Of a stretch of 52,158 nucleotides of DNA, positions 30,579-40,746 are shown in pieces. Made by a program: the position numbers and the translations under genes. The number at the start of each line of letters is the position of its first letter. The first letter of the stretch is position 1. Below the pieces are notes generated by a model. That model ran no database searches. It was not told where the DNA came from and saw only the letters and a program-made list of their open reading frames with translations. This DNA comes from Streptococcus taonis (GTDB lineage: Bacteria; Bacillota; Bacilli; Lactobacillales; Streptococcaceae), in the NCBI RefSeq assembly GCF_029948085.1, contig NZ_JARZZP010000016.1:1-52158 (forward strand), read 5' to 3'.

Positions 30579-31490
30579 TTAATTCTTGGATTTAGATTCT
30601 TCGATGGACAAGAAAACCATAGGAACGATAATCAAAATCATGGCCAGTACCAAGAAACTATCCAGAACCATGCCAAGGAAAAGAACGCTTAGAATAGCAG
30701 AGGATAGCGGTTCGCTTGCGCTGACGACTGACACCACCAAGGGAGAAACGAGAGAGACAGCCTTCATCGATAGGAAAAAGGCAAAGGCAGTTCCCAAAAA
30801 GGCAATAGTCAAACAAATACAGATACTGATGGCATCAACCTGGAAGCTAATCTTATAAACAGGGTAGAGAAAATTACTAAAAAGGCCCGCGATAATCATT
30901 CCCCAACCAACAGTTGGCACAAATCCGTATTTTTTTGCAAAGCGTTGGGGTAAGATGACATTGAACATAACACCTAGGGCACTGAGAAGACCTGTCAGTA
31001 AAGCAAGAGGAGTGATGGATAGCTTAGCCAAATCGCCTTTGGTAGCCATCAAAAAGACCCCAAGCATAGCAGTCAGAACATAGAAGATCGCTTTTTTAGA
31101 AGCTTTTTTTTTGTAGATAATGCGGTTGTAGATAAGAATGAAGACAGGACTGATAAATTGTAGGATGGTTGCAGTTGTAGCGTTGGAGTACTCCACACAG
31201 AGATAAAAGAAAAATTGTACGGAGAAGATCCCTAAGATAGCATAGGCGAGAAAAGGAAGGTAATTGTTTCGATTTTTCCAGATTTCGAAGAGCTGGGACC
31301 GGAGTTTAAGACTAGATAAGACGATTACGAAACCACCTGCGACGAGTAGACGCATAGAAGTAATCCACCCTGAAGATACTTGATAATGTGAAAAAAAGTA
31401 CTCTCCTAAGATTCCACAGATCCCCCAGATCAAGCCAGATAGGAGAGAATAAATGGTTCCCTTAAAAATATTCTTTTGATATTTATTCAT
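30579..31490 (-). CDS. EamA/DMT family transporter
   Basis: A 303-residue drug/metabolite-type transporter with ten hydrophobic helices arranged as two EamA repeats (about 10-145 and 155-295). The substrate is unknown; family members export amino acids or metabolites. The start at 31490 (MNKYQKNIFKG) was chosen because the longer frame from 31544 begins inside the upstream terminator. No ribosome site precedes this ATG. Instead an extended -10 box ends six bases before it, which predicts a leaderless mRNA. Confidence 0.87.
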   Translation of the reverse strand: MNKYQKNIFKGTIYSLLSGLIWGICGILGEYFFSHYQVSSGWITSMRLLVAGGFVIVLSSLKLRSQLFEIWKNRNNYLPFLAYAILGIFSVQFFFYLCVEYSNATTATILQFISPVFILIYNRIIYKKKASKKAIFYVLTAMLGVFLMATKGDLAKLSITPLALLTGLLSALGVMFNVILPQRFAKKYGFVPTVGWGMIIAGLFSNFLYPVYKISFQVDAISICICLTIAFLGTAFAFFLSMKAVSLVSPLVVSVVSASEPLSSAILSVLFLGMVLDSFLVLAMILIIVPMVFLSIEESKSKN

Positions 31491-31496
31491 GTTGCT

Positions 31497-31505
31497 ATTG
31501 TACCA
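31497..31505 (-). promoter_or_regulatory. Extended -10 promoter predicting a leaderless EamA mRNA
   Basis: TGGTACAAT on the minus strand is followed by exactly six bases and then the ATG at 31490. With the usual six- to seven-base spacing, +1 falls on or beside the A of ATG. Confidence 0.55.
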
Positions 31506-31511
31506 TGAAAT

Positions 31512-31559
31512 GAAAAAAGAAAAAAGAGAGTGGAGAAAAATCATTTCTTTCCCACTCTC
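31512..31559 (-). terminator. Terminator of pbp1b
   Basis: GAGAGTGGG pairs with CCACTCTC on the minus strand across a loop of about 17 bases, and a long T/C tract follows. Confidence 0.8.
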
Positions 31560-31573
31560 AATGATTGTGCTAG

Positions 31574-34063
31574 TTAGCGCTGTTGATTGCTGCTTCTATT
31601 ATTGGAACTAGAGCTACTGCTCACGTTACTATTAGAAGTATTATTACGATTATTATTGTTACTACTATTGCTATTGTTTGATGAGGAAGAAGATGCTTTA
31701 GGCAGACTTCCTAAAATGGTGTTCCAAGCATTTTGGTAGTCTGCATCGCTTCCACCAATAGCGAATTTATAAGTGGTAGTCGGAGCACCATTTTGGTTAG
31801 CCCAGTAACTTGTTACCATTTCACCAGTCACATTAATCTCTTTACCATTGATAGTAACCTTACCTGGTTTTTGACCAGTTGATTTGAGGACTTGTGATGA
31901 AGTGACACTTGAATCGAGTTTGAAACGTTCTGAACCCCAAGAAGAAGGGGCTGCTTGTTGAATGGCATTTACCAGATGAGCCATGTATTTTGCATTACGG
32001 TAGTGTCCTGCACCTTTACCAAGTGGTCGGTTATCATCGTGACCAAGCCAACCACCAAGGGTTAATCTTGGAGTTGAAAGCATGAGCCACATATCGCCAT
32101 CTTCATTGGTCGTACCAGTTTTACCAATCCAGTCAGCACCTGCCAAACTTGGGTTGATTGCAGCAAGATCGCTCTGGAAGCTTGAAGTCACTTGGGAAGA
32201 AATCACATCTCTTAGTAAGCTCTGCATAATGGTTGCAGTTGCTTTAGAGTAGACTTGTACAGGTTCGTCTTTATGCTCATAGATAACCTCGCCGCTGGTC
32301 TTCTCGATTTTTGAAATCATGTATTTCTTATGGTAAACACCATTGTTAGCCAAGGTTTGGTAGCCGTTTGTATGCTGGGCAACAGTGACATCGATTCCTC
32401 CGCCCATAGGAAGACTCTCAATGCCGTATTCTGGGATCTCGTAGCCCATTTTTTCCATGTAGGAACGGACATCAACTCCTTTTTGAAGAAGTAACTGATA
32501 GGTCCAGTAGGCTGGGATATTCCAAGAATAGTTCAGAGCTTCTTTCAGACTCATCATGGCAGTACCAGAACTATTGACATACATGATAGGATTTCCGTTA
32601 GAGAAGTTAGTTGGGTAGTTAGATAAGATGCTTGCACTTCCCATCAAACCTTGGTCAATCGCAATACTGTAGGCTAGGATAGGTTTAGTAGTTGAAGCAG
32701 GAGACCGTTTAGTGTTAAAGGCGTGGTTGTTTTGATTACTTTGGTAATCACGACCACCGACAAATCCTAAAATGGCGCCTGTTTGGTTATCCATCAAGAC
32801 ATTTCCGACTTCTGGTTGACCAGTATCATCATCGACAAGGTAGCCATAGTTTGCAACTGCACCTTGCATGGCTGTATGGATAGCTTTATCAATTGTAGTT
32901 ATGATACGGTAGCCACCATTTTGAATCTCTTTTTCAGCCAATTCATGATAAGATTTTTGGATAGATTCGTTCTTTAGTTCTGGTGCAGAGACGTTATCTT
33001 TTTTGATTAGATAATCATACATGAGGTTCGTCGCTTCATCGAGGGCAGAGAAGTAGAGGAAACCTTTAGCAGTTACGTTGACATTTTCTGCTGGCAAGAA
33101 GTCTTTCTTAATATCGTACGCTTTATAGGTTTCGTAATCTTCTTGGCTAAGGACTCCAGTTCTGTACATATTGTAGAGAACATCTTTTGAGCGCTTGATT
33201 CCAAGTTCAATATCTTCTTCGCTCTTCATCTCACCAGTAGACTCATAAGGTGAGTAGGAAATAGGGCTTTGTGGTAAACCTGCTAGGAAAGCTGCTTGAG
33301 GAATGGTTAGTTTGCTAGCATCCACTCCGAAAATCCCAGTTGCAGCCTGCTGAGCACCTGCGATATTTTGCCCCTTGTTATTGCGACCAAAAGGTGCAAC
33401 ATTTAGATAGGTAGTCAGGATTTCATCCTTATTCATAGCACGTTCTAGGGCTAGAGCATCTACGATTTCACTAGCTTTACGAGCAAGAGTAGGAGCATCA
33501 CCAACTACTTGTTGTTTGATGAGCTGTTGTGTTAGGGTAGAACCACCACTCGAAGAACCAAGGCCGATAAAGTTTCCTAGACTGGCACGAATGACCGCTT
33601 TAGGAACGACACCATTGTGCTCTGCAAAGTGTTCGTCCTCGGTTGCAACGATAGCTTGCTTGAGATTCTCTGAGATGGCATCGGATGCGACAGATGTTCG
33701 CAAAAGATCGCTCTCGATAGCCCCAATCATGGAACCATCTGCATAGCGAATCTCAGAAATAGATGAAATATCGTTCACCTGTTTAACCAAATCCTCCGTT
33801 TGAGGGACACTAACCTGATCAAAAAGAGAAACCGCATACCCCAAAACAACCCCAGTCCCGAGGAGACCGCCAATAAAAGCTAGGATAAAAAGAGTGTTAA
33901 AAGTTGCTTTTATTCCAAGTAAAATCTTGGCCAAAATAGTCCAAATGGTCAGCTTTGTTTTGACTTTCTTATTTTTATCTGGACTTTTTTTGGAAGTTGT
34001 TAATTTTAGAGACCGAAGTAAGGCCAGTCCTTTTTGTTTGATTCTTGTTACATGTTTGTTCAT
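31574..34063 (-). CDS. pbp1b: Class A penicillin-binding protein 1b
   Basis: An 829-residue bifunctional peptidoglycan synthase. A basic cytoplasmic tail (1-50) and one membrane helix precede the GT51 glycosyltransferase domain ([10 protein letters not shown] and GGSTLTQQL). The transpeptidase domain has SxxK as STTK, SxN as SWN and KTGT intact. The last 50 residues are a Ser/Asn-rich tail. The order of motifs and the N-terminal [11 protein letters not shown] region match pneumococcal PBP1b rather than PBP1a or 2a. The ATG at 34063 follows AGGA; a GTG four codons upstream is less likely. Confidence 0.92.
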   Translation of the reverse strand: MNKHVTRIKQKGLALLRSLKLTTSKKSPDKNKKVKTKLTIWTILAKILLGIKATFNTLFILAFIGGLLGTGVVLGYAVSLFDQVSVPQTEDLVKQVNDISSISEIRYADGSMIGAIESDLLRTSVASDAISENLKQAIVATEDEHFAEHNGVVPKAVIRASLGNFIGLGSSSGGSTLTQQLIKQQVVGDAPTLARKASEIVDALALERAMNKDEILTTYLNVAPFGRNNKGQNIAGAQQAATGIFGVDASKLTIPQAAFLAGLPQSPISYSPYESTGEMKSEEDIELGIKRSKDVLYNMYRTGVLSQEDYETYKAYDIKKDFLPAENVNVTAKGFLYFSALDEATNLMYDYLIKKDNVSAPELKNESIQKSYHELAEKEIQNGGYRIITTIDKAIHTAMQGAVANYGYLVDDDTGQPEVGNVLMDNQTGAILGFVGGRDYQSNQNNHAFNTKRSPASTTKPILAYSIAIDQGLMGSASILSNYPTNFSNGNPIMYVNSSGTAMMSLKEALNYSWNIPAYWTYQLLLQKGVDVRSYMEKMGYEIPEYGIESLPMGGGIDVTVAQHTNGYQTLANNGVYHKKYMISKIEKTSGEVIYEHKDEPVQVYSKATATIMQSLLRDVISSQVTSSFQSDLAAINPSLAGADWIGKTGTTNEDGDMWLMLSTPRLTLGGWLGHDDNRPLGKGAGHYRNAKYMAHLVNAIQQAAPSSWGSERFKLDSSVTSSQVLKSTGQKPGKVTINGKEINVTGEMVTSYWANQNGAPTTTYKFAIGGSDADYQNAWNTILGSLPKASSSSSNNSNSSNNNNRNNTSNSNVSSSSSSNNRSSNQQR

Positions 34064-34083
34064 AGAATTCCTCACTCTTTATT

Positions 34084-34092
34084 ATTATACCA
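34084..34092 (-). promoter_or_regulatory. Extended -10 promoter of pbp1b
   Basis: TGGTATAAT on the minus strand lies about 20 bases upstream of the ATG. A TTGCAA sits 15 bases before the hexamer. Confidence 0.7.
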
Positions 34093-34166
34093 TAAAAGCA
34101 TCTCTTGCAAGAAATTAGGCTTAGAATGGGGGTTAGATAGGGATTGGTTCTTGGGATTTAGACATC

Positions 34167-34193
34167 AAAAAAGCCAGATTTAAACTAAATCTG
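34167..34193 (-). terminator. Terminator of gpsA-galU
   Basis: CAGATTTA-GTT-TAAATCTG on the minus strand is followed, after GC, by a run of six T. Confidence 0.8.
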
Positions 34194-34210
34194 ACTGTTT
34201 GGTAAATTGT

Positions 34211-35110
34211 TTATTTGTCTCCTGAAAGTTCTTTTCCAAGATCAATCAAGTAGTCCTTCAAGTGGTCTTTGACTTGTGGATGTTTGAGAGCGTATTCGAT
34301 GGAAGTCTTCATAAATCCAAACTTATCTCCAACATCGTAACGTGAGCCTTTAAACTCGCGAGCAAATACTCGTTGGGTTTTGTTGAGGGTATCGATAGCA
34401 TCTGTTAGCTGGATTTCATTTCCTGCTCCTGGTGTTTGATTTTCAAGAATACCGAAAATCTCTGGTGTGAGGAGGTAACGGCCAATAATGGCTAGATCAC
34501 TTGGTGCGTCTTCAGGTGCTGGTTTTTCAACGAAGGTTTCAACACTGTAAAGACCGTCATTTCCTTCACCCTGAGGAGCGATAACACCGTATGAAGAAAC
34601 TTCTTCGTGTGGGACAGGCATTACGGCGATAGTAGAAGCGTGAGTCTTCTCATAATCATTCATGAGTTGCTTGGTCAATGGAACAGCTTTGTCATCAGTG
34701 ATATCCATGAGGTCATCTCCAAGCATGACCACAAAAGGTTCATTTCCGACGAAAGCCTTTGCTTGTAAGACGGCATCTCCGAGTCCACGTGGGTGTGTTT
34801 GACGGATGAAGTGAAGACGCATACCAGTTGTTTCATCAACTAGCTTCAAAAGGTCTGTTTTTCCTTTTTCCTTGAGGTTGTATTCTAGTTCAAAGTTTGA
34901 GTCAAAGTGATCTTCGATAGAACGTTTTGACTTTCCTGTTACCACAAGAATGTCCTCAATTCCAGACTTGAGAGCTTCTTCAACGATAAACTGGATGGTT
35001 GGTTTATCCACGATTGGCAACATTTCTTTGGCCAAAGCTTTAGTTGCAGGTAGGAAACGAGTTCCAAGTCCCGCAGCAGGGATAACGGCTTTTCTAACTT
35101 TTTGCTTCAT
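34211..35110 (-). CDS. galU: UTP-glucose-1-phosphate uridylyltransferase
   Basis: A 299-residue nucleotidyltransferase that makes UDP-glucose for capsule, teichoic acid glycosylation and galactose use. The N-terminal [19 protein letters not shown] loop, the [17 protein letters not shown] segment and the GDD metal site (MLGDDLMD) are intact. It starts 21 bases after gpsA and shares its promoter and a downstream terminator. This gpsA-galU order is conserved in streptococci. Confidence 0.96.
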   Translation of the reverse strand: MKQKVRKAVIPAAGLGTRFLPATKALAKEMLPIVDKPTIQFIVEEALKSGIEDILVVTGKSKRSIEDHFDSNFELEYNLKEKGKTDLLKLVDETTGMRLHFIRQTHPRGLGDAVLQAKAFVGNEPFVVMLGDDLMDITDDKAVPLTKQLMNDYEKTHASTIAVMPVPHEEVSSYGVIAPQGEGNDGLYSVETFVEKPAPEDAPSDLAIIGRYLLTPEIFGILENQTPGAGNEIQLTDAIDTLNKTQRVFAREFKGSRYDVGDKFGFMKTSIEYALKHPQVKDHLKDYLIDLGKELSGDK

Positions 35111-35131
35111 GAGCTTCCTTTCTAACGGTGA

Positions 35132-36148
35132 CTAAGACCACTCGTTCTCTGCCTTGAACTCATTGCTCATGAGTTCAGAAACGGCATCCTTAATATTAAC
35201 ATTTTCATAAATAACTTGGTAAATGGCTTGGGTAATAGGCATATAAACTCCGAGTTCTTGCGCCAATTCGTAAGCAGCTTTGGTTGTTGAAATTCCTTCA
35301 ATGACCATTCCCATATTTGCTTCGATATCTGCCAAGGCTTCGCCACGCCCAAGAGCATCTCCTGCACGCCAGTTACGTGAGTGGACAGAAGTTCCGGTAA
35401 CGATTAAATCTCCAACCCCAGAAAGTCCACTGTAAGTTAATGGATTTGCTCCAAGTTTAACTCCCAGACGGGTAATTTCTGCCAGCCCGCGCGTGATAAT
35501 AGCAGCTTTGGCATTATCCCCAAATCCAAGTCCATGAAGGGCACCTGCACCAACAGCGATGATATTTTTAAGAGCACCAGCTGTTTCCACTCCGATCACA
35601 TCCGTATTGGTATAAAGGCGGAAGTAGTGGTTACTAAAGAGTGTCTGAACATATTGAGCAGTTTGTAAATCCTTGGATGCAGCCGTAATCAAGGTGATGT
35701 CACGTACAATCGTTTCTTCCGCATGGCTAGGACCAGATACAACCACAATCTCACTACGCAATTCTTCAGGGATTTCTTCTTCTAGAATGGTTGAAAGGCG
35801 TTTGTGGCTATTGGGTTCGAGGCCTTTTGAAGCATGCATGACCACCACTTTATGATCCAAAACAGCAGCCACTTGTTGAGCTACCAATCTGGTCACCTTG
35901 GTTGGCACCACAAACAAGACAGCATCAACACCCTTCAAGGCTTCTGCCAAATCATGATAGGCAACAATTTTTTCGTCTAATACAGTATCCTTAAAATAGC
36001 GTTTGTTAGTATGTTGTGTATTGATTTCGTCAATTTGATCAGGAATATTTCCCCAGATACGCACTTGGTGTCCGTTGTCATTAAGAACTTGTGACAGTGC
36101 AGTACCCCATGAACCAGGCCCTAAAACAGCGATGGTTTGTTTGTCCAT
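35132..36148 (-). CDS. gpsA: NAD(P)-dependent glycerol-3-phosphate dehydrogenase
   Basis: A 338-residue enzyme that reduces dihydroxyacetone phosphate to sn-glycerol-3-phosphate, the backbone for phospholipids. The N-terminal Rossmann motif ([13 protein letters not shown]), the catalytic-site region ([14 protein letters not shown], with the conserved Lys) and the [14 protein letters not shown] segment are present. The ATG at 36148 was chosen for its AAGGAGG ribosome site, since the longer frame to 36205 reads through the promoter. It is the first gene of gpsA-galU. Confidence 0.96.
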   Translation of the reverse strand: MDKQTIAVLGPGSWGTALSQVLNDNGHQVRIWGNIPDQIDEINTQHTNKRYFKDTVLDEKIVAYHDLAEALKGVDAVLFVVPTKVTRLVAQQVAAVLDHKVVVMHASKGLEPNSHKRLSTILEEEIPEELRSEIVVVSGPSHAEETIVRDITLITAASKDLQTAQYVQTLFSNHYFRLYTNTDVIGVETAGALKNIIAVGAGALHGLGFGDNAKAAIITRGLAEITRLGVKLGANPLTYSGLSGVGDLIVTGTSVHSRNWRAGDALGRGEALADIEANMGMVIEGISTTKAAYELAQELGVYMPITQAIYQVIYENVNIKDAVSELMSNEFKAENEWS

Positions 36149-36180
36149 ATTTTCCTCCTTCTGAGAAAGCACTTTCTTAT

Positions 36181-36189
36181 ATTCTACCA
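36181..36189 (-). promoter_or_regulatory. Extended -10 promoter of gpsA-galU
   Basis: TGGTAGAAT on the minus strand lies 32 bases upstream of the gpsA ATG, with no clear -35. Confidence 0.65.
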
Positions 36190-36349
36190 TAAAAAGCCCT
36201 ATCATGCATCTATAGAATTCATTAAGAAATTTTTGTCAGACTATTTATGTATCTGAGAAAGAAATTGAAAAAATGACAGTAGAATAATAGGGTGTTCATG
36301 GGTCAAAACAATAAAATCACGAAAAGAGAAACAATATTCCCCCTAAAAA

Positions 36350-36358
36350 TGGTATAAT
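36350..36358 (+). promoter_or_regulatory. Extended -10 promoter of leuS
   Basis: TGGTATAAT is present 29 bases before the leuS ATG. No T-box is seen, unlike valS. The rest of the 36206-36387 intergenic stretch shows nothing else. Confidence 0.75.
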
Positions 36359-36387
36359 AGGAGCATCACGAAAATTGGAGAGACGCT

Positions 36388-38889
36388 ATGAGTTTTTACA
36401 ATCATAAAGAAATCGAGCCTAAGTGGCAGGGCTACTGGGCTGACAATCACACTTTTAAGACAGGAACAGACGCTTCAAAACCTAAGTTTTATGCGCTTGA
36501 TATGTTCCCTTACCCATCTGGAGCGGGTCTTCACGTAGGACACCCAGAAGGCTACACAGCGACTGATATCCTCAGCCGTTTCAAACGTGCGCAAGGCTAC
36601 AATGTCCTTCACCCAATGGGCTGGGATGCTTTTGGTTTGCCTGCAGAGCAATACGCTATGGATACAGGTAATGACCCAGCGGAATTCACAGCAGAAAACA
36701 TTGCCAACTTCAAACGCCAAATCAATGCGCTTGGATTCTCTTACGACTGGGATCGTGAAGTCAACACAACAGATCCAAACTACTACAAGTGGACTCAATG
36801 GATTTTCACTAAGCTTTACGAAAAAGGCTTAGCTTATGAAGCTGAAGTGCCAGTAAACTGGGTTGAAGAATTGGGAACAGCCATCGCCAACGAAGAAGTT
36901 CTTCCAGATGGAACATCTGAGCGTGGTGGTTATCCAGTTGTCCGTAAACCAATGCGCCAATGGATGCTTAAAATCACGGCCTATGCAGAGCGCTTGCTCA
37001 ATGACTTGGATGACCTTGACTGGCCAGAATCTATCAAGGACATGCAACGCAACTGGATTGGGAAATCAACTGGTGCCAATGTCACTTTCAAGGTGAAAGG
37101 AACAGACAAGGAATTCACAGTCTTTACCACTCGTCCTGACACCCTTTTTGGTGCTACCTTCACTGTTTTGGCGCCTGAACATGAACTAGTAGATGCCATC
37201 ACGACACCTGAACAAGCTGAGGCTGTGGCTGACTACAAACACCAAGCTAGCTTGAAATCTGACCTAGCTCGTACAGACCTTGCCAAGGAAAAAACAGGGG
37301 TTTGGACTGGTGCTTATGCTATCAACCCTGTTAACGGTAAAGAAATTCCAATCTGGATTGCGGACTACGTTCTTGCTAGCTATGGTACAGGTGCTGTTAT
37401 GGCTGTACCTGCCCACGATGAGCGTGACTGGGAATTTGCTAAACAATTTGGACTTCCAATCGTAGAAGTACTTGAAGGTGGGAACGTTGAAGAGGCTGCC
37501 TACACAGAAGATGGACTTCACGTCAACTCTGACTTTTTGAACGGTCTCAACAAAGAAGACGCGATTGCTAAAATCGTGTCTTGGCTAGAAGAAAAAGGCT
37601 TTGGTCAAGAAAAGGTTACCTACCGTCTTCGTGACTGGCTCTTTAGCCGTCAACGTTACTGGGGTGAGCCAATCCCAATTATTCATTGGGAAGATGGAAC
37701 TTCAACAGCCGTTCCAGAAAGTGAATTGCCACTTGTCTTGCCAGTAACCAAGGACATCCGCCCTTCAGGTACTGGTGAGAGTCCGCTAGCTAACTTGACA
37801 GACTGGCTTGAAGTGACGCGTGAAGATGGCGTCAAAGGTCGTCGTGAGACCAACACCATGCCACAATGGGCAGGTTCAAGCTGGTACTACCTCCGCTATA
37901 TCGATCCACATAACACAGAAAAATTGGCTGATGAGGACCTCCTCAAACAATGGTTGCCAGTAGACATCTACGTGGGTGGTGCTGAACACGCTGTGCTTCA
38001 CTTGCTTTACGCTCGTTTCTGGCACAAATTCCTCTATGATATCGGTGTCGTTCCAACTAAGGAGCCATTCCAAAAACTTTTTAACCAAGGAATGATCTTG
38101 GGAACTAGCTACCGTGACCACCGTGGAGCTCTTGTGGCGACTGACAAGGTTGAAAAACGTGACGGTTCCTTCTTCCATGTGGAAACAGGGGAAGAGCTGG
38201 AGCAAGCCCCAGCCAAGATGTCTAAATCTCTCAAGAACGTTGTCAATCCAGACGATGTGGTGGAACAATACGGTGCTGATACCCTTCGTGTTTATGAAAT
38301 GTTCATGGGACCACTCGATGCTTCCATTGCTTGGTCTGAAGAAGGCTTGGAAGGAAGCCGTAAATTCCTTGACCGTGTTTACCGTTTGATTACAAGTAAA
38401 GAAATCGTTGCGGAAAACAATGGCGCTCTAGACAAGGTTTACAACGAAACTGTTAAGGCTGTCACTGAGCAAATCGAGTCTATGAAATTCAACACAGCCA
38501 TTGCTCAGCTCATGGTCTTTGTCAATGCGGCTAACAAGGAAGATAAACTTTATGTAGACTACGCCAAAGGCTTTATACAATTGATCGCTCCATTTGCGCC
38601 TCACTTGGCAGAAGAACTCTGGCAAACAGTCGCAGCAACTGGCGAGTCTATCTCTTATGTGGCTTGGCCAACATGGGACGAAAGCAAATTGGTTGAAGAC
38701 GAAGTCGAAATCGTCGTCCAAATCAAAGGGAAAGTCCGTGCTAAACTTATGGTCGCTAAAGACCTTTCACGCGAAGAATTGCAAGAAGTGGCTCTGGCTA
38801 ACGACAAAGTTAAAGCAGAGATTGATGGCAAAGAAATCGTAAAAGTGATTGCGGTACCTAACAAACTCGTTAATATCGTTGTGAAATAA
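36388..38889 (+). CDS. leuS: Leucyl-tRNA synthetase
   Basis: A full-length 833-residue class Ia synthetase. The HIGH motif is HVGH (49-52) within [16 protein letters not shown], the KMSKS motif is KMSKS near residue 610, and the CP1 editing domain (about 225-415, with a TTRPDT motif) lies between. GGAGAG precedes the ATG. The last ten codons are repeated imperfectly 85 bases downstream, see the duplication entry. It is a single-gene unit. Confidence 0.98.
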   Translation: MSFYNHKEIEPKWQGYWADNHTFKTGTDASKPKFYALDMFPYPSGAGLHVGHPEGYTATDILSRFKRAQGYNVLHPMGWDAFGLPAEQYAMDTGNDPAEFTAENIANFKRQINALGFSYDWDREVNTTDPNYYKWTQWIFTKLYEKGLAYEAEVPVNWVEELGTAIANEEVLPDGTSERGGYPVVRKPMRQWMLKITAYAERLLNDLDDLDWPESIKDMQRNWIGKSTGANVTFKVKGTDKEFTVFTTRPDTLFGATFTVLAPEHELVDAITTPEQAEAVADYKHQASLKSDLARTDLAKEKTGVWTGAYAINPVNGKEIPIWIADYVLASYGTGAVMAVPAHDERDWEFAKQFGLPIVEVLEGGNVEEAAYTEDGLHVNSDFLNGLNKEDAIAKIVSWLEEKGFGQEKVTYRLRDWLFSRQRYWGEPIPIIHWEDGTSTAVPESELPLVLPVTKDIRPSGTGESPLANLTDWLEVTREDGVKGRRETNTMPQWAGSSWYYLRYIDPHNTEKLADEDLLKQWLPVDIYVGGAEHAVLHLLYARFWHKFLYDIGVVPTKEPFQKLFNQGMILGTSYRDHRGALVATDKVEKRDGSFFHVETGEELEQAPAKMSKSLKNVVNPDDVVEQYGADTLRVYEMFMGPLDASIAWSEEGLEGSRKFLDRVYRLITSKEIVAENNGALDKVYNETVKAVTEQIESMKFNTAIAQLMVFVNAANKEDKLYVDYAKGFIQLIAPFAPHLAEELWQTVAATGESISYVAWPTWDESKLVEDEVEIVVQIKGKVRAKLMVAKDLSREELQEVALANDKVKAEIDGKEIVKVIAVPNKLVNIVVK

Positions 38890-38974
38890 CGAGTTTATTA
38901 GCCCTATCTGCCACCTTCAATAGTCCACTGGACTATTGAAGCCAACCAAACTTGTAAATATTGTTGTGAAATAA
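38860..38974 (+). repeat. Duplicated leuS 3' end flanking a palindrome
   Basis: The last 30 bases of leuS (38860-38889) recur at 38945-38974 with 26 of 30 identical, including a second in-frame-type tail reading KLVNIVVK and TAA. Between them lies a perfect 27-base palindrome with 13-bp arms (38915-38927 and 38929-38941, CTTCAATAGTCCA/TGGACTATTGAAG). This is what an insertion or slipped duplication at the stop codon would leave. The palindrome lacks a T tract, so it is not a classical terminator. Confidence 0.75.
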
Positions 38975-38983
38975 ATTTAAAAG

Positions 38984-39014
38984 TCCTTCAGAGCTAAGTT
39001 CTGGAGGATTTTTT
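38984..39014 (+). terminator. Terminator of leuS
   Basis: TCCTTCAGA pairs with TCTGGAGGA (one G-U pair) and is followed by six T. Confidence 0.85.
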
Positions 39015-39052
39015 GTAGATTACCTGTGAGATGTGATATACTATTCACATCT
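39013..39052 (+). promoter_or_regulatory. Promoter with a palindrome centred on the -10 box
   Basis: TTGTAG (39013-39018) and TATACT (39037-39042) are 18 bases apart. The -10 lies between perfect 8-bp arms, AGATGTGA (39029-39036) and TCACATCT (39045-39052), separated by eight bases. A repressor dimer could occlude the promoter there. Confidence 0.55.
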
Positions 39053-39085
39053 TTAAACTTATAAAAGTGAGATAAGGAGAATACT

Positions 39086-39778
39086 ATGCCAGTAAATGAA
39101 TATGGTCAGATAATTGGTGAACCTGTAGATAATACACCTGGAGTTTTACCCTCGCTTGTACGGATAGAAGGAAAGTATACGATTCTAGAAGCTCTTTCGG
39201 TGGAAAAGCATGCGGAGGATTTGCTGGCTGTTTATGGTCCAGATAGCCCTCGTGATATGTGGACCTATCTCTTTCAGGAGCCAGTAGAAAATCTCGAAGA
39301 ATTAATCGTAGCTTTGAAGCAAATGCTTGAGCGTAAGGATCGTTTCTATTATGCGATTATCGATAAAGTGACTGGAAAGGTGTTGGGGACTTTTTCTCTC
39401 ATGCGTATTGATCAAGCCAATCGCACCATTGAAGTTGGCGCGGTGACCTTTTCTCCGTCTCTCAAACAGACCAGGATGGGAACAGAAGCCCACTATTTGC
39501 TTGCTCGTTATGTCTTTGAAGAGCTTAACTATCGCCGTTATGAGTGGAAATGTGATGCACTAAATCTACCTTCTAGAAAAGCAGCAGAACGTTTGGGTTT
39601 TATCTACGAAGGCACCTTTCGCCAAGCTGTTATTTATAAAGGGCGTACTAGGGATACGGACTGGATGTCTATGATTGATAAGGACTGGCCAAGGGTTAAA
39701 GCTCGTTTTGAATCGTGGTTGAAGCAAGATAATTTTGATGAAAATGGACAACAGATTAAATCTCTACGAGAATGTTAG
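39086..39778 (+). CDS. GNAT N-acetyltransferase (RimJ/RimL-like)
   Basis: A 230-residue acetyltransferase of the RimJ/RimL-like group that commonly acts on protein N-termini or small amines. An N-terminal extension of about 25 residues (VNEYGQIIGEPV) is typical of this subfamily. The core has TIEVGAVTFSPSLKQTRMGTEA for acetyl-CoA binding and CDALNLPSRKAAERLGF as the C-terminal motif. A second GNAT gene begins 11 bases after it. The substrate is not known. Confidence 0.88.
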   Translation: MPVNEYGQIIGEPVDNTPGVLPSLVRIEGKYTILEALSVEKHAEDLLAVYGPDSPRDMWTYLFQEPVENLEELIVALKQMLERKDRFYYAIIDKVTGKVLGTFSLMRIDQANRTIEVGAVTFSPSLKQTRMGTEAHYLLARYVFEELNYRRYEWKCDALNLPSRKAAERLGFIYEGTFRQAVIYKGRTRDTDWMSMIDKDWPRVKARFESWLKQDNFDENGQQIKSLREC

Positions 39779-39789
39779 GAAGGTTTGCT

Positions 39790-40212
39790 ATGATTAAGAT
39801 TACAAAAGAAACATCTGTTTCACTTGATGATGTTTTGCATCTCTACCAGGCAGTTGGTTGGACAAATTATACAAATCAGCCCCAAATGTTGTCCCGAGCT
39901 TTATCTCATTCACTGGCCATTTATCTAGCGCGTTATGGTGAGGAAATCGTTGGTCTAGTTCGCTTGATTGGAGACGGTTTTTCTTCGGTTTTTGTCCAGG
40001 ATTTGATCGTCTTGCCTACCTATCAGCGCCAAGGGATTGGTAGTCACTTGATGAAAAAATCCTTAGCTGATTATAAGGATACCTACCAAGTACAACTAGC
40101 GACAGAACAAACAGAAAAAACCTTGGAATTTTATCGTTCTCTGGGGTTTGAAACCTTGTCTAGCTTCCAGTGTACGGGCATGATTTGGGTAAATCGAAAA
40201 AAATTACAATAA
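39790..40212 (+). CDS. GNAT N-acetyltransferase, small
   Basis: A 140-residue single-domain GNAT protein. The acetyl-CoA-binding segment reads VQDLIVLPTYQRQGIGSHLM (about 75-94), with the expected RQGIG loop, and the C-terminus has FYRSLGFE. The ATG at 39790 was chosen for the GGAAGG upstream. The frame from 39772 begins inside the previous gene. It probably forms a two-gene unit with the upstream acetyltransferase. Its stop is close to a CiaR-controlled small-RNA promoter. Confidence 0.87.
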   Translation: MIKITKETSVSLDDVLHLYQAVGWTNYTNQPQMLSRALSHSLAIYLARYGEEIVGLVRLIGDGFSSVFVQDLIVLPTYQRQGIGSHLMKKSLADYKDTYQVQLATEQTEKTLEFYRSLGFETLSSFQCTGMIWVNRKKLQ

Positions 40213-40221
40213 TTTTTTTCT

Positions 40222-40254
40222 CTTAAGCTAATTTTAAGTCTTGTCCTGTATCAT
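40222..40254 (+). promoter_or_regulatory. CiaR box and -10 of csRNA copy A
   Basis: CTTAAG-N5-TTTAAG (40222-40238) is the direct repeat bound by the response regulator CiaR. Ten bases later comes TATCAT (40249-40254), the fixed spacing seen in all five copies here. Confidence 0.88.
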
Positions 40255-40260
40255 GTAACC

Positions 40261-40356
40261 ATTAAATAAAGACCTCCTAACTTTATTTAATAGAAATCCT
40301 AACCTTTTTTTCATAATAATCTCCCTAATGAAGTCACCCAATTTGGTGACTTTTTT
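40261..40356 (+). ncRNA. csRNA copy A (CiaR-dependent small RNA)
   Basis: A roughly 96-base RNA is predicted from +1 at 40261 to the T tract. It has a 5' hairpin (ATTAAATAAAG/CTTTATTTAAT), an unpaired stretch with TAATCTCCCTAATG that can pair with ribosome sites and start codons, and a terminator (GTCACC/GGTGAC plus six T). This matches the csRNA/Ccn family of mitis-group streptococci, which repress target mRNAs such as comC. Confidence 0.88.
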
Positions 40357-40686
40357 GTTATGTGACTTTCAGCGATATTTCATTGGTATTCGTTGTTTTG
40401 AACAAAAGTAAAAGTTCGTGTCAAGGGTAATGCGGATATCCATATGATACAAAGATCGCCGTATCTTCTATTGTTTAGAAACTTGATGCCTTTAAAATTG
40501 GTGTTATTAAACTTTTTAATGACCTACTTGTGATCCTGATAAAAAGTATCTGATTTATCGTGGTTTTATCAAAAGGTATCGAAATATGAAACAATTAAAT
40601 TTTTCAAAAAGAAGATTGTCGAGGAAATCTCGTGTAACAATATAGTATTTCGTGAGGAAGTAAGATTATGGAAAAAACACTTTTTC
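40357..40686 (+). other. csRNA spacer remnant and possibly decayed coding sequence
   Basis: The first part (to about 40410) matches the spacer that follows the other csRNAs (CTTTCAGC, then GAACAAAAGTAAAA). From there to the toxin-antitoxin promoter the sequence is unrelated to the array. Overlapping short frames such as FKIGVIKLFNDLLV and DKKYLIYRGFIKRYRN look like a broken gene, but I do not recognise the family. Confidence 0.4.
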
Positions 40687-40736
40687 TTGATGAAAATCTA
40701 TATCTAGTATATAATCAATCTATAACGTATAGATTG
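40687..40736 (+). promoter_or_regulatory. Promoter and palindromic operator of the RelBE-type module
   Basis: TTGATG (40687-40692) and TATAAT (40710-40715) are 17 bases apart. Immediately after the -10 is a perfect palindrome with 9-bp arms, CAATCTATA-ACG-TATAGATTG (40716-40736), the expected site for autorepression by the antitoxin-toxin complex. Confidence 0.8.
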
Positions 40737-40746
40737 GAGATATATC

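Noticed and set aside
29832..30692. 286-codon + strand open frame opposite dapH
   Set aside because: It is antisense to an intact hexapeptide-repeat enzyme whose regular codons suppress stops. It runs on into the EamA gene and has no ribosome site or recognisable domain.
38915..38941. leuS terminator at the 27-base palindrome
   Set aside because: No T tract follows it. A convincing terminator lies further on at 38984-39014.
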